Positions 42,616 through 52,063 of a DNA stretch of 64,000 nt are shown piece by piece; position 1 is the first letter of the stretch; each line of letters opens with the position of its first letter. The translations under genes and the position numbers were made by a program. The DNA is taken from contig NZ_JASCXJ010000018.1 in NCBI RefSeq assembly GCF_030271535.1, positions 62,001 to 126,000 on the forward strand. The letters run 5' to 3'. The notes under the pieces were generated by a model that saw nothing but the letters and a program-made list of their open reading frames with translations, searched no databases and was not told where the DNA came from. This stretch comes from Nocardiopsis sp. ATB16-24. Lineage in GTDB: Bacteria > Actinomycetota > Actinomycetes > Streptosporangiales > Streptosporangiaceae.

Positions 42616-45600
42616 TCAGTGGGCGGTCAGGATCTCCTTCACGAGCGTGCGCGGGTCGGCCAGGCAACGCCAGGCGGGCACCACCACCACGGACTCCCCG
42701 GTGGCGCGGTTGAGGGAGTCGCCCCGGGCGAGCAGGTGGCGCAGGGAGCGGCCGTCGGGTTCACGGTCGAGCAGGAGCAGCAGGCGACGGGAGCCGAAGC
42801 CGACCGCCATGTCCGCGGCCAGGCCACCGACCTCACCGGGGAAGGTCACCTCGGTTCTCGCTCGGCGCAACTCCTCCACCAGGGCGGACACGGCCGGATC
42901 GGTCCGGACCACGGTGCCGGAGGCCGAGGCGTCCAGGTCCGCCAAGGGGGTCTCCCGACCCGACCAGTAGCCACGGTCGCCCACCACCACGAGCCTCCTC
43001 CTGGTGCGGGTCAGCACCGACGACCACAGGTGACTCATGCGCAGGATCCGCCGTTGGGCGTCGGCCGGGGCATGGGAGGCGAGGACGGGTGAGAGCACGG
43101 TGACGTCCACCGCGTCGCGGTCCACGGACAGGAGATCGGGGCCACCGACCCGTACGTCACGGCGGTGGACACGCCGGCTCAGCAGGCGCCGGATGAGCGC
43201 CACCTGCGGCTGCGTCGGAGCGATGACCACGAGCGACAGGGCGGGCGGCAGGTGGGCGTCGAGTTCGTCGACCACGACGGTCACACGGTAGGCCTCGTCA
43301 CGGTTGACGTGTGAGGCGCCCGGCGCCGGCTCACAGACGCCGGCGACGTCCCACCACTCGAACACCGGTTCTCCCGTGAGATCGGGTGCGGTGCGCACCG
43401 AGAGCCTGCCTCCGTAGCAGTGCCGTGAGGCGGTCTCGGCCAGGCCCGGCGGCGCACCGTCGTGCTCGTCCAGCCACAGCATCGGAGGTGCCGACCGGTA
43501 CAGGGCCCGCATCGCCGATCCCGTGCCGTGGCGCAGGCCCCTTTCGTCGAGACGCTCCACGGTCAGGCCCGCGGCGGCCGACGCCAGGCTCTCCTCGGCG
43601 GGCTCCAGGGCACTCGTCGGTCCCGGGTGGACGGGGTCGCCGAAGACCACGGCGCGGTCGGCGCGGTAGAGCACCGGCAACAGCTCGGCCACGCGGGAAC
43701 GTTCCGCGCCGAGCACGACGACCAGGTCGAACAGCCCCGCACGCGGCGGCAGCGCGCGTACCTGGTCGGTTCGACACGCCCACGCGGGCAGGGTGTCCAG
43801 CACGTTCTCCAGTCCGGGCCGGCCGTTGCCGCGCTGCCAGTTGAGCGCCTCCAACCGGTTCTCGATCGCGGCGTGCCCCCGCCGCAGCCGCGGCTCGACG
43901 ACCGCTCGCAGACAGCCGGCGCTGGACCTACGGTGCCGGGCCAGGGCGTCGGTCAACTCCTCTGTCAGCTCTCCCAACGGCGCGCAACGGGTACGCCGGT
44001 CCACCGCCGCGCGCCACTCGCTCTCCAACCGCGCGACCTCGCACAGCTCGGCCAGAGCGGCGGGGTCCGTGGCCACCCCCAGTTCACGGCGGATCGCGGT
44101 GCGGTGGTGCAGTCCGACCATCCCCTTCTGCCTGGCGCGCTCCGCCCGCCGCCACCAGTACTCGGGGCCTCCCCGCTCCGGTGTGAAGAGGGCGTCGGGG
44201 TCCCAGCCTCGGGCGATGGCGCGCCCGCGCTCCTCGGCGAGGCGGGCGAGTGCGTGTCCCCCCGAGGCCATGGTGTCCATCGCCCGCCACATCCGGCGGA
44301 CACGTGCCCAGTCCTCGGCCAGAGCCGCCCGGTGCTCCTCCGGATCGGCCCCGTATGGATCGGTGCAGGGTTCGGACAGGCTGCGGGCACGCTCCAGGAG
44401 AAGGCGGTCGAGCATCGGTATCTCGGCGGAACGGTGCTCGTGTCCGCCGGTCCGGATCAGAGGGAGGGCTGGCGGTGCCTCGGCGCGGACGTCGATCCGG
44501 GCGAGGTCGGCCTCGGTCTGTGCGCACACCAGTACGCGCCGGCCGTTGCCCACGGCGGTGCGCACGAGGGAGTCGACCAGGTCGTGCACTCCGCTCCCCG
44601 GAGGCGCGGCGACCACGGTGAGCCTTTCTCGCATGGCCACGCGCAGGACCTCGTACTGGGACTGGCCGAGTTCGGTGACGCAGATCGGGACGACGGAGTC
44701 GTCGTCCCCGGCCGTCTCCGTGGAAGGGGGGAGCCCGCGTGCGCCGTGCCGGGAGTCCGTCCGTCCGCCACGGCGGGTCCCCGCCGTGGGAACGGTGTCC
44801 ACGCCCTCGCACGGAGCCACGGGTCCCGGCCCGAGAAGGGCTCCCAGAGCCGTTCCGGTGACGGCGGCGGGATCGAGTCCGTTCTGGCCGGAGGAGGGGT
44901 CCAGGTCCGCCAGGACGTCCTCGACGTCCCGGGGCCCCCAGGCGTCGGTCTCCTCCCTCCCCCCGGGCCCCGCCCTCAGGAGCACGGCGACGTTGTGGGC
45001 TCCGCGGGTGTCGGTGCGCGGAGCGCCCCGAGTGCCGAGCGGTGCGATGTCGTCCACCCTCTCGATCTCCAGGTGGGCGAGCAGGAGGCGGACCCTGGCC
45101 GCGAGGTCGGACACGGCTGCGGGACGCCGCGCGGGATCGGGCGCTCCCGCGCGCAGCCGGGCGCGGATCTCGAACAGGTCCTCGGGGTCGGTGACGTCGA
45201 GCAGCCGCAGGAGGGCGGGGTTGACGTCGGGCGGTCCCACCGCCCGGACCAGCGTGTCGCCAGAGGCGGGGGAGGCCTCCTGGGAGTCGTCCACGGGCGC
45301 CACGTCGACGACGAGCAGGGGCAGGGCGACGCGATCGGCGCCCTCGCCCAGGATCACGAGCGGATAGCCGTAACGCGGTGTCTGCCCGAGCCTTCGGGCC
45401 ACGCTCAGGACCCGGGCCGCGTCGGAGGGGAGCACGAGGGTCTCGCGGGCGCCGCTGAACAGGGTCTCATGCCCCGCGGGCAGGCAGACGCAGGCGTCTG
45501 TGCCCAGGTCCCGCGCGTGGACCGTGTGCGCGTGCACGGCCTCGCGGCGCAGGCAGGAGCGGAGGTAGGCCAGCAGGGAGAGCACCTCGGAACGGTCGAC

Positions 45601-45729
45601 CGGAGGCTTCCAGCGGAGCGAGGCGGCCCCCACGCCCACGGTCGGCCCCGGGGGCACGGGCGGGGCGCCCGGTGACCTCTGCGGGTGCCCGTACCCGATC
45701 TCGTGCTCGTCGTCCCTCAGTGATCTCAA
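42616..45729 (-). CDS. SF1 (DNA2/UPF1-like) helicase-derived protein with degenerate ATPase motifs
   Basis: 1037 residues, soluble. Landmarks of an SF1 helicase are in order but altered: motif I reads VVAAPPGSGVHDLV, with no Lys-Thr after the loop; motif Ia VLVCAQTEADL; motif II DLVVVLGAERS instead of DEAS/DEAT; motif III VVFGDPVHPGP; the C-terminal RecA domain has LVVIAPTQPQV, DVTVLSPV and RTRRRLVVVGD. The first 300 residues are unlike helicases and may bind a partner or nucleic acid. ATP hydrolysis looks unlikely, so a regulatory, scaffold or DNA-binding role is possible; no function can be assigned. The start is TTG at 45729 with GGGGCGG upstream; no later start is better. It stands between nei and pucR as its own unit. 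Confidence 0.8.
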   Translation of the reverse strand: MRSLRDDEHEIGYGHPQRSPGAPPVPPGPTVGVGAASLRWKPPVDRSEVLSLLAYLRSCLRREAVHAHTVHARDLGTDACVCLPAGHETLFSGARETLVLPSDAARVLSVARRLGQTPRYGYPLVILGEGADRVALPLLVVDVAPVDDSQEASPASGDTLVRAVGPPDVNPALLRLLDVTDPEDLFEIRARLRAGAPDPARRPAAVSDLAARVRLLLAHLEIERVDDIAPLGTRGAPRTDTRGAHNVAVLLRAGPGGREETDAWGPRDVEDVLADLDPSSGQNGLDPAAVTGTALGALLGPGPVAPCEGVDTVPTAGTRRGGRTDSRHGARGLPPSTETAGDDDSVVPICVTELGQSQYEVLRVAMRERLTVVAAPPGSGVHDLVDSLVRTAVGNGRRVLVCAQTEADLARIDVRAEAPPALPLIRTGGHEHRSAEIPMLDRLLLERARSLSEPCTDPYGADPEEHRAALAEDWARVRRMWRAMDTMASGGHALARLAEERGRAIARGWDPDALFTPERGGPEYWWRRAERARQKGMVGLHHRTAIRRELGVATDPAALAELCEVARLESEWRAAVDRRTRCAPLGELTEELTDALARHRRSSAGCLRAVVEPRLRRGHAAIENRLEALNWQRGNGRPGLENVLDTLPAWACRTDQVRALPPRAGLFDLVVVLGAERSRVAELLPVLYRADRAVVFGDPVHPGPTSALEPAEESLASAAAGLTVERLDERGLRHGTGSAMRALYRSAPPMLWLDEHDGAPPGLAETASRHCYGGRLSVRTAPDLTGEPVFEWWDVAGVCEPAPGASHVNRDEAYRVTVVVDELDAHLPPALSLVVIAPTQPQVALIRRLLSRRVHRRDVRVGGPDLLSVDRDAVDVTVLSPVLASHAPADAQRRILRMSHLWSSVLTRTRRRLVVVGDRGYWSGRETPLADLDASASGTVVRTDPAVSALVEELRRARTEVTFPGEVGGLAADMAVGFGSRRLLLLLDREPDGRSLRHLLARGDSLNRATGESVVVVPAWRCLADPRTLVKEILTAH

Positions 45730-45891
45730 CGCCGCCCCGCCCCCAGGTGTGTGATCGACCGGCCGCCCGATGACAGCAAGGCCATTGTGGAGGACGGAGC
45801 GTGGCCGAACCCCTCGAACGCCGAAATCCGCCCCGGCTTCCGGTTCCGATGGAGAGGCCCGGGGTTCGCGGGCCGCCTCCCCGGTCCCGCC

Positions 45892-47343
45892 TCATTCCCG
45901 CCCGTCGAGGCCGTGGACGCGAAGGGCGATCCAGAGTTCGGTCCGGTAGTCGGGATCGTCCAGGTCCCCCGACAGCAGGTCGCGGATACGGCGCATGCGG
46001 TAGCGCAGCGTGTGGCGGTGGACCCCCAGGACCTCGGAGGCGGCGTCCCAGCGTCCCGAGGCGGCGAGGTAGGCGTGCAGTGAGGCGAGCAGTTCGGCGG
46101 AGGTGCGTTGCCGCAGGAGCGGGGCGAGCAGTTCCTCCGCCATGCGGGCTCCCGCCGGAGTCCGTGTCAGTCCGAGGAGCCCCCCTGGCAGGTCGCCGAA
46201 CCGGAGCAGGTCCTCTCCCGATCCGTGCGCCGCCTCCCACGCCCGCTCGGCCTGGGACAGGGCTCCCGGAAGCTGGGCGTAGGAGGAGGGGTCGCTCACC
46301 CCGACGGGTCCTTCCAGTACCTCGCCGATGACGCCGTTCGCCGTGTCGGCGCCGGCCAGCAGCAGTGCGCGTCCGTCCTGTTCGGCGATCAGGACGCCCT
46401 CGGGCGGGTGCGCGGGGCCGCTCCGCTCCGCCACCGCCACCACGACGGGTTCGGGGGGCAGGGCCTCCCGCAACCTCTCCGCCCCGGGGTGGAGGGGGTC
46501 CAGGGCCCCGGCGAGCAGGGCGGTGAGCACCCCCTCGCGAATCCTGGCGGGGACGCTGTGGGCGGCGCGCTCCAGTTCGAGGGAGAGCAGTGACACCGCG
46601 GCGTTGACCAGTGTACGTTCGTCGGAGCCCAGTCCGCCCCCGGCGCCCACCGCGAGGAAGCCGCGTATCCGTCGGCCGGTACCCAGGGGTTGCACGGACA
46701 CGTGCTCGTCACCGGAGGTGACCGAGACACTGGCGCGCACGCCCGCGGCGCGCAGGCGGTCCAGTTCGTCCGTCAGGCCGGCGACGTGCTCCGCGGCCGA
46801 GGCGGGGGCCGCGTGTCGGACGACGCCGTCGTTGGACAGCAGCACGACCCAGGCCCCGAGGTCGCGGGACAGACGGCCCACGATCGCCGAGGCGCCGGTG
46901 AGCGCCGCACGGGTGAGTTCACGTTGGGCCGCGAAGGCGCGGCTCAGTCCCTCGTACTCCTCCTTGGCCAGGAGGCGGGACACCTCCTTGCCGATCGCTA
47001 TGAAGGGGGTCTCCCGCCCGACCTCCACCAGGGTGAGTCCGGACTCGGCGGCGGCCTCGCGCAACCGGACGGGTGTGCGCTCCAGGACCACGCCCGCGGC
47101 GAAGCCCAGGCCGGTGATCCGGCGCTCGGCCAGGCGTCGCGCGTAGTCGCGCAGGTCGGGGACGCCACCGGCCCACCGCACCCCGGTGGTGAGCAGGAGC
47201 TCACCACCCGCCAGGTAGGGGGTGGGGTCCTCCAGCTCGCTGACCGCGACCCACTCCACCTGGCGGTCCAGGTTCTCCTGTCCGGTGAGCAGGCTCAGCC
47301 GCAGGCGCGGTGTACGCATCAGAGCGCCCAGGGTCGGCGGCAT
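45892..47343 (-). CDS. PucR-family transcriptional regulator
   Basis: 483 residues. N-terminal PucR sensor domain (about 1-130: VAVSELEDPTPYLAGGELLL), a middle GGDEF-like/CdaR region, and a C-terminal PucR helix-turn-helix (WDAASEVLGVHRHTLRYRMR, residues about 430-460). PucR proteins activate nitrogen-compound catabolic genes. It is divergent from gabT across 183 bp, so it is probably the activator of GABA or polyamine catabolism, as GabR-type PucR proteins are in other actinomycetes and bacilli. ATG at 47343 follows GGAGGAGG at 5 nt. The shared promoter contains TGTGCACA at 47369-47376, a weak candidate for its site. Confidence 0.92.
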   Translation of the reverse strand: MPPTLGALMRTPRLRLSLLTGQENLDRQVEWVAVSELEDPTPYLAGGELLLTTGVRWAGGVPDLRDYARRLAERRITGLGFAAGVVLERTPVRLREAAAESGLTLVEVGRETPFIAIGKEVSRLLAKEEYEGLSRAFAAQRELTRAALTGASAIVGRLSRDLGAWVVLLSNDGVVRHAAPASAAEHVAGLTDELDRLRAAGVRASVSVTSGDEHVSVQPLGTGRRIRGFLAVGAGGGLGSDERTLVNAAVSLLSLELERAAHSVPARIREGVLTALLAGALDPLHPGAERLREALPPEPVVVAVAERSGPAHPPEGVLIAEQDGRALLLAGADTANGVIGEVLEGPVGVSDPSSYAQLPGALSQAERAWEAAHGSGEDLLRFGDLPGGLLGLTRTPAGARMAEELLAPLLRQRTSAELLASLHAYLAASGRWDAASEVLGVHRHTLRYRMRRIRDLLSGDLDDPDYRTELWIALRVHGLDGRE

Positions 47344-47526
47344 CCTGTCCTCCTCCCCCGTGATCGCATGTGCACAAACCTGACGTGTTGGCGCAAGTAC
47401 CCGTCTTGATTATCCACTGTGTCCATGTGCGCGGTGCTCGGCGCCTCCTAATGTCGTGCCAGGTCGGCGCACCCCTCTCCGACCTTCTCGACTTCCCGTC
47501 CACCCATCGCAGAAGGAGGCAGCCGT

Positions 47527-48864
47527 ATGGCAGCGACCGAGGTCGCCCAGTCCCGCCGGGTCGTCACCGAGATCCCCGGCCCCAAGTCCCGCGCGATCCA
47601 GGAGCGCCGCCGTTCGGCCGTCGCCCAGGGCGTCGGCAGTGTCCTGCCCGTCTATGTCGAGCGAGCCGGCGGCGGCATCGTCGAGGACGTCGACGGCAAC
47701 GCCCTGATCGATTTCGGTTCCGGTATCGCGGTGACCAACGTCGGCAACGCCGACCCGCGCGTGGTCGAGCGTGCGTCCGAACAGCTCGGCCGGTTCACCC
47801 ACACCTGTTTCATGGTGAACCCCTACGAGGCCTACGTCGAGGTGTGCGAGGCCCTGAACCGGATCACCCCGGGAGACCACGAGAAGCGGTCGATCCTGCT
47901 CAACTCGGGCGCCGAGGCGGTGGAGAACGCGGTGAAGATCGCCCGCAACGCGACCGGCCGCCAGGCGGTGGTGGTCTTCGACCACGCCTACCACGGCCGC
48001 ACCAACCTCACCATGGCCCTGACCGCGAAGAACATGCCCTACAAGCAGGGCTTCGGTCCCTTCGCCGGCGAGATCCACCGTATGCCGATGGCCTACGCCT
48101 ACCGCTGGCCGACCGGCCCGGACAACTGCGGCCCCGAGGCCGCGGACATGGTGATCGACCAGATCACCAAGCAGATCGGCGCCGAGAACGTGGCCGCGGT
48201 CGTGATCGAGCCGATCCAGGGCGAGGGCGGGTTCATCGAGCCGGCGCCCGGCTTCCTGCCCGCGATCGTGGACTTCTGCCGCGCCAACGGCATCGTGTTC
48301 GTCGCCGACGAGGTGCAGACGGGCTTCGCCCGCACCGGCCACATGTTCGCCTGTGAGCACGAGGGCATCGTCCCGGACCTGATCGCCACCGCCAAGGGCA
48401 TCGCGGCCGGTCTTCCACTGGCGGCCGTGACCGGCCGCGCCGAGCTGATGGACGCCGTGCACGGAGGGGGCCTCGGGGGCACCTACGGCGGTAACCCGGC
48501 CGCGTGCGCCGCCGCGCTCGCCTCGCTGTCGGCGATCGAGTCCGACGGCCTGGTGGAGAGGGCCCGGGAGATCGGCGAGCTGATGCTGGGCCGTCTGCGC
48601 GACATGGCCGGCAAGTACGACGTCATCGGCGACGTGCGCGGACGCGGTGCGATGATCGCGGTCGAACTGGTCAAGGACGCCGACCGTACACCCGACCCCG
48701 AGTCCCTGGCCAAGGTGATGTCCTTCTGCCACTCCCGGGGCCTCGTGCTGCTGAGCGCGGGCACCTACGGCAACGTGATCCGCATGCTGCCGCCGCTGGT
48801 GATCGGCGACGATCTGCTGAACGAGGGCCTGGACCTGCTGGAGGAGGCCTTCTCCCTGCTGTGA
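47527..48864 (+). CDS. gabT: 4-aminobutyrate aminotransferase (class III)
   Basis: 445 residues, PLP fold type I. GPKSRAIQERR at the N-terminus and VYVERAGGGIVEDVDGN are typical of GabT; the PLP-phosphate motif is LNSGAEAVENAVK, the PLP ring Asp is in VADEVQTGFARTG and the Schiff-base Lys in ATAKGIAAGLPLAA. It moves the amino group of GABA to 2-oxoglutarate, giving succinic semialdehyde and glutamate. ATG at 47527 follows AGAAGGAGG. The divergent PucR regulator supports nitrogen/GABA catabolism; no succinate-semialdehyde dehydrogenase is adjacent. Confidence 0.95.
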   Translation: MAATEVAQSRRVVTEIPGPKSRAIQERRRSAVAQGVGSVLPVYVERAGGGIVEDVDGNALIDFGSGIAVTNVGNADPRVVERASEQLGRFTHTCFMVNPYEAYVEVCEALNRITPGDHEKRSILLNSGAEAVENAVKIARNATGRQAVVVFDHAYHGRTNLTMALTAKNMPYKQGFGPFAGEIHRMPMAYAYRWPTGPDNCGPEAADMVIDQITKQIGAENVAAVVIEPIQGEGGFIEPAPGFLPAIVDFCRANGIVFVADEVQTGFARTGHMFACEHEGIVPDLIATAKGIAAGLPLAAVTGRAELMDAVHGGGLGGTYGGNPAACAAALASLSAIESDGLVERAREIGELMLGRLRDMAGKYDVIGDVRGRGAMIAVELVKDADRTPDPESLAKVMSFCHSRGLVLLSAGTYGNVIRMLPPLVIGDDLLNEGLDLLEEAFSLL

Positions 48865-48976
48865 CACTCGGCGGGTCGTGGGTGCCGTCCACGTACCCAC
48901 GACCCGCTCCCTGAGACGGCGTCGCGAACACGGCCGGTCGTGGCCAAGCGCGCGGCTCCTGAGTCAGACTGGAGGC

Positions 48977-50263
48977 ATGTCGGAACTCCTTGCGCGTCAC
49001 CGCGCGGTCATGCCCGCCTGGCTCCCTCTGTACTACGAGTCCCCGCTGGAGATCGTCAGCGGCAAGGGCTCACGTGTCACGGACGCCGATGGCAACACCT
49101 ATCTGGACTTCTTCGCCGGGATCGCGACCAACACGCTCGGCTACGACGTGCCCGAGGTCCGCGAGGCCGTGGAGCGGCAGATCGCCAAGGGGATCGTGCA
49201 CACCTCCACCCTGTACCTCATCCGCGGTCAGGTCGAGCTGGCGGAGAGGATCGCCCGTCTGTCGGGGATCCCGGACGCGAAGGTGTTCTTCACCAACTCC
49301 GGTACCGAGGCCAACGAGACCGCTCTGCTGTTGGCCACCTACGCCCGTGGCAGCGACGAGGTGCTCGCGATGCGCGGCGGCTACCACGGACGCTCGTTCG
49401 GCACCGTGGCGGTGACCGGCAACCGGGTGTGGAAGAACTCCTCGCTGTCACCGTTGAACGTGCACTACCTGCACGGGACCGACCACGCCTCCCCCGCCTT
49501 CCGCACGATGAGCGACCAGGAGTACATCGAGGCCTGTGTCGCCGACCTGCGGGACGTACTGGACACGACCGCGCCGAACGTGGCGTGTCTGATCGCCGAG
49601 CCGATCCAGGGCGTGAACGGGTTCGCGATGCCGCCCGACGGTCTGTACGCCGCCTACAAGGAGGTGCTGGACGAGCACGGCATCCTGTTCGTGTCCGACG
49701 AGGTGCAGACCGGCTGGGGCCGCAGCGGCACGAGTTTCTTCGGTATCGGCAACCACGGGGTGACCCCGGACATCATGACCTTCGCCAAGGGGCTGGGCAA
49801 CGGTTTCGCCGTGGGCGGGGTCGTGGCGCGCGGCGACCTGATGGACCGGCTGGGCGCTCTGGGCGTGGCCACCTTCGGCGGCAACCCGGTGTCGATGGCC
49901 GCGGCCGGAGCGACCCTGGACTACGTGCTGGAGCACGACCTCCAGGACAACGCACGGCGGCAGGGCGCCCTGATCCTGGAGGGGCTCAGTGCCCTGACCG
50001 CCCTTTCGAGCGTGAAGGACGTGCGCGGCAGGGGGCTGATGTTCGCCGTGGAGATGATGGATCCCGCGACCGGGGCACCGTCCGCGTCGTTGGCCGGGAA
50101 GGTGTTGGAGGCCACGCGTGAGCGCGGGCTGCTGGTCGGCAAGGGAGGGGTGCACGGCAACGTGCTGCGGATGGCACCGCCGATGACCCTGTCCCAGCAG
50201 GAGGCCGTGGAGGGTCGCGACATCCTGTTGGAGACCGTACGCGAGGTGGACTCCGGAGCCTGA
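48977..50263 (+). CDS. Class III aminotransferase, beta-alanine/alanine-glyoxylate type
   Basis: 428 residues. PLP motifs: FTNSGTEANETALLLA, GGYHGRSFG, VSDEVQTGWGRSG (Asp) and Lys in TFAKGLGNGFAVG. It resembles AGXT2/beta-alanine-pyruvate aminotransferases more than GabT, judged from the N-terminal LPLYYESPLEIVSGKG. The likely role is transamination of a beta- or omega-amino acid alongside the preceding gabT (112-bp gap), perhaps in pyrimidine or polyamine breakdown; the exact substrate is open. ATG at 48977 has GGAGG only 1 nt upstream, so ATG 49010 or a leaderless start is possible. Confidence 0.88.
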   Translation: MSELLARHRAVMPAWLPLYYESPLEIVSGKGSRVTDADGNTYLDFFAGIATNTLGYDVPEVREAVERQIAKGIVHTSTLYLIRGQVELAERIARLSGIPDAKVFFTNSGTEANETALLLATYARGSDEVLAMRGGYHGRSFGTVAVTGNRVWKNSSLSPLNVHYLHGTDHASPAFRTMSDQEYIEACVADLRDVLDTTAPNVACLIAEPIQGVNGFAMPPDGLYAAYKEVLDEHGILFVSDEVQTGWGRSGTSFFGIGNHGVTPDIMTFAKGLGNGFAVGGVVARGDLMDRLGALGVATFGGNPVSMAAAGATLDYVLEHDLQDNARRQGALILEGLSALTALSSVKDVRGRGLMFAVEMMDPATGAPSASLAGKVLEATRERGLLVGKGGVHGNVLRMAPPMTLSQQEAVEGRDILLETVREVDSGA

Positions 50264-50476
50264 GAGGGGGCGGGGAGCGACCCGCGCCGGGAAGGTGCTC
50301 CCTACGAGCGGGGCGTCCTCGCGGGCCTCCCCGTCGAGGGGCGGTGGAAGGAGCGCGGACGACGGGGGCGAATTCCTCTCACTTGCAGTCGCGAAGTCGA
50401 CACAGGGAGTAGTATTACTCTACGACGCGCCACGCGGGGCGTGGTCGGCGACGCAGACCGACCAGGAGCCGTTTCT

Positions 50477-50543
50477 CCCGGAGCGCCTCCTTCGGTGCCC
50501 TCCTCCCCGTGGGAGGCGAGGGCGCCGAAGGAGGCGCTCCGGG
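50477..50543. terminator. Long bidirectional hairpin
   Basis: A 19-bp perfect outer stem (50477-50495 with 50525-50543) continues through one G-T wobble into 6 more pairs and an inner CTCCC/GGGAG stem, so nearly the whole 67 nt is base-paired. It lies between the converging aminotransferase and zinc-ribbon genes. Confidence 0.75.
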
Positions 50544-50582
50544 CCCCTCTCCCCTGGGGACCCGGAGCGCGATCGTCTCCTC

Positions 50583-50825
50583 CTAGCGGGCGGCGAACAG
50601 CCGTTCGTCGGCGGAAACCGAGGGTTCCGCACCGACCAGAGCCGCGCACTCCTCACAACCGAACACGTGACTGCCGTCGGGCAGGTGGCCGAGGACCCGG
50701 CGGGGCCGGGGCCATTTGGTGTGGCAGACGACGCAGGCATCCCCCATGCACTGCGCCCAGCTCAGCAGGCCCGGGTCGTAGGCGTAGGCGTCGACGGCGG
50801 GCCGTGTGTCTGGTTCGCACATCAT
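50583..50825 (-). CDS. Small zinc-ribbon-like protein
   Basis: 80 residues, rich in Cys: CMGDACVVCHTKW and, 20 residues later, VFGCEECAAL, giving two CxxC knuckles that would bind one zinc ion. A function is not known to me; similar short proteins occur in actinomycetes and may bind DNA, RNA or a protein partner. Coding third positions are G/C-rich. The ATG at 50825 (or 50822) is chosen since GGAAC lies about 4 nt upstream; an alternative at 50840 adds five residues. It stands alone between hairpin and the nitrilase gene. Confidence 0.65.
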   Translation of the reverse strand: MMCEPDTRPAVDAYAYDPGLLSWAQCMGDACVVCHTKWPRPRRVLGHLPDGSHVFGCEECAALVGAEPSVSADERLFAAR

Positions 50826-51063
50826 GCTCGTTCCGCGCAATGTCCTTGCTCCCCCCGTGGTTTAGGACAGTCTGGCGGGCCGATAGTTACCGGCTCTTTA
50901 TTGAATCAGAAGCTCTTGGCACCGAGAAGGGGTCGGACCGATCCCCATCACATCATGCAGGTGAATCATAACCGTACGTAACCAACCCTGGGAAGGCCCC
51001 TTACTCTACGAAGATTTTCACCTGTTTTGCCGGATTATCTACCGAGCGATAGCAGCCCGAACC

Positions 51064-51876
51064 TCAATCATCTGCTCGCGCAGAGACCGAAAAACGGCGC
51101 AGAGACAGAGCCGGATTGAGCTCTCGCACCTCTTCCACACGAGCGGCCGAAACCCGGGTCGAAGCGAGAGCGAAGCCCTGCTCTCCCAACGCCACGAGCG
51201 GTGTCCCCATGGGATCGACCACCATGCTGTTGCCCGCACCCGTGGGAGCCGACTGCCCTGAGGCGGCCACGTACACCGTGTTCTCGATGGCGCGCGCCCG
51301 CACCAGCGTCCGCCAGTGCTCCTCCTTCAACGGGCCCGGCACCCACTGCGCGGCGGCCAGGACCACATGCGCACCGGCGTCGACGATACGGCGCGTCACC
51401 TCGGGGAAACGCAGGTCGTAGCAGGTCTGCAACCCGAACACCACGCCGTCCACGGTGAAGGTCTCCGGCTCCTCGATCGGGCCCGGCCGTAGCACGTCCG
51501 ACTCCCTGACCCCGAAGGCGTCGTACAGGTGGATCTTGCGATACAGCGCGACCCGCACGCCCTCCGGGGAGAGCGCCACGAGCGTGTTGGCGAAGCGATC
51601 GGCGCCCTCCGCCCCGACCTCGTTGACTCCGAGCACCACGTACACGCCCTCCCTGCGCGCGGTCTCGGCCGCGGCGGTGACGAAGGGGCCGTCGAGGGGC
51701 TCGGCCACCTCCACATAGGAGGGGCCGATGCGCGAGGCGGTGAACATCGTGTACTCGGGGAACAGGACCACGTCCGCGCCCTCCGACGCGGCCTGGGCCG
51801 TCAACCGCGCCACCGAGCGCTGATTCTCCTCCTTGTCCTGCCCCGGGGCGAACTGGGCGACCGCGACCTGCACCAT
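51064..51876 (-). CDS. Nitrilase-superfamily carbon-nitrogen hydrolase
   Basis: 270 residues with the Glu-Lys-Cys triad: FPEYTMF, YRKIHLYD, and LQTCYDLRFPE. The family hydrolyses omega-amides, carbamoyl compounds or nitriles; this sequence most resembles the omega-amidase/predicted amidase branch, and de-aminated glutathione amidase is another candidate. With the two class III aminotransferases nearby, removal of an amide or N-carbamoyl group in amino-acid catabolism is plausible but unproven. ATG at 51876 follows GGAGAGG at 5 nt; frames extending to 52338 are not coding. It is divergent from the TetR-exporter operon. Confidence 0.92.
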   Translation of the reverse strand: MVQVAVAQFAPGQDKEENQRSVARLTAQAASEGADVVLFPEYTMFTASRIGPSYVEVAEPLDGPFVTAAAETARREGVYVVLGVNEVGAEGADRFANTLVALSPEGVRVALYRKIHLYDAFGVRESDVLRPGPIEEPETFTVDGVVFGLQTCYDLRFPEVTRRIVDAGAHVVLAAAQWVPGPLKEEHWRTLVRARAIENTVYVAASGQSAPTGAGNSMVVDPMGTPLVALGEQGFALASTRVSAARVEEVRELNPALSLRRFSVSARADD

Positions 51877-52049
51877 CGGACCTCTCCTCGTCGGCGTGGG
51901 CGCTCCAGGGGCGCCGTGCACCGAGTGTACGACCGGCCCCCGGACCGCCTCCGCCCCACACGGGACCGCCCGCGACCCCCGTCCCCCGAGGAGCCGGGCA
52001 CGTCCGGAGTCTCGTGCTTGCCTTGAGATTGAACCGTCGTTTAGTCTAT

Positions 52050-52063
52050 TGAACATGTGTTCA
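52050..52063. promoter_or_regulatory. Putative TetR autoregulatory operator
   Basis: TGAACATGTGTTCA has perfect 6-bp arms (TGAACA/TGTTCA) around a TG and covers the ATG (52055-52057) of the TetR gene. Binding there would block transcription or translation start, the classical place for autorepression. Confidence 0.55.
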
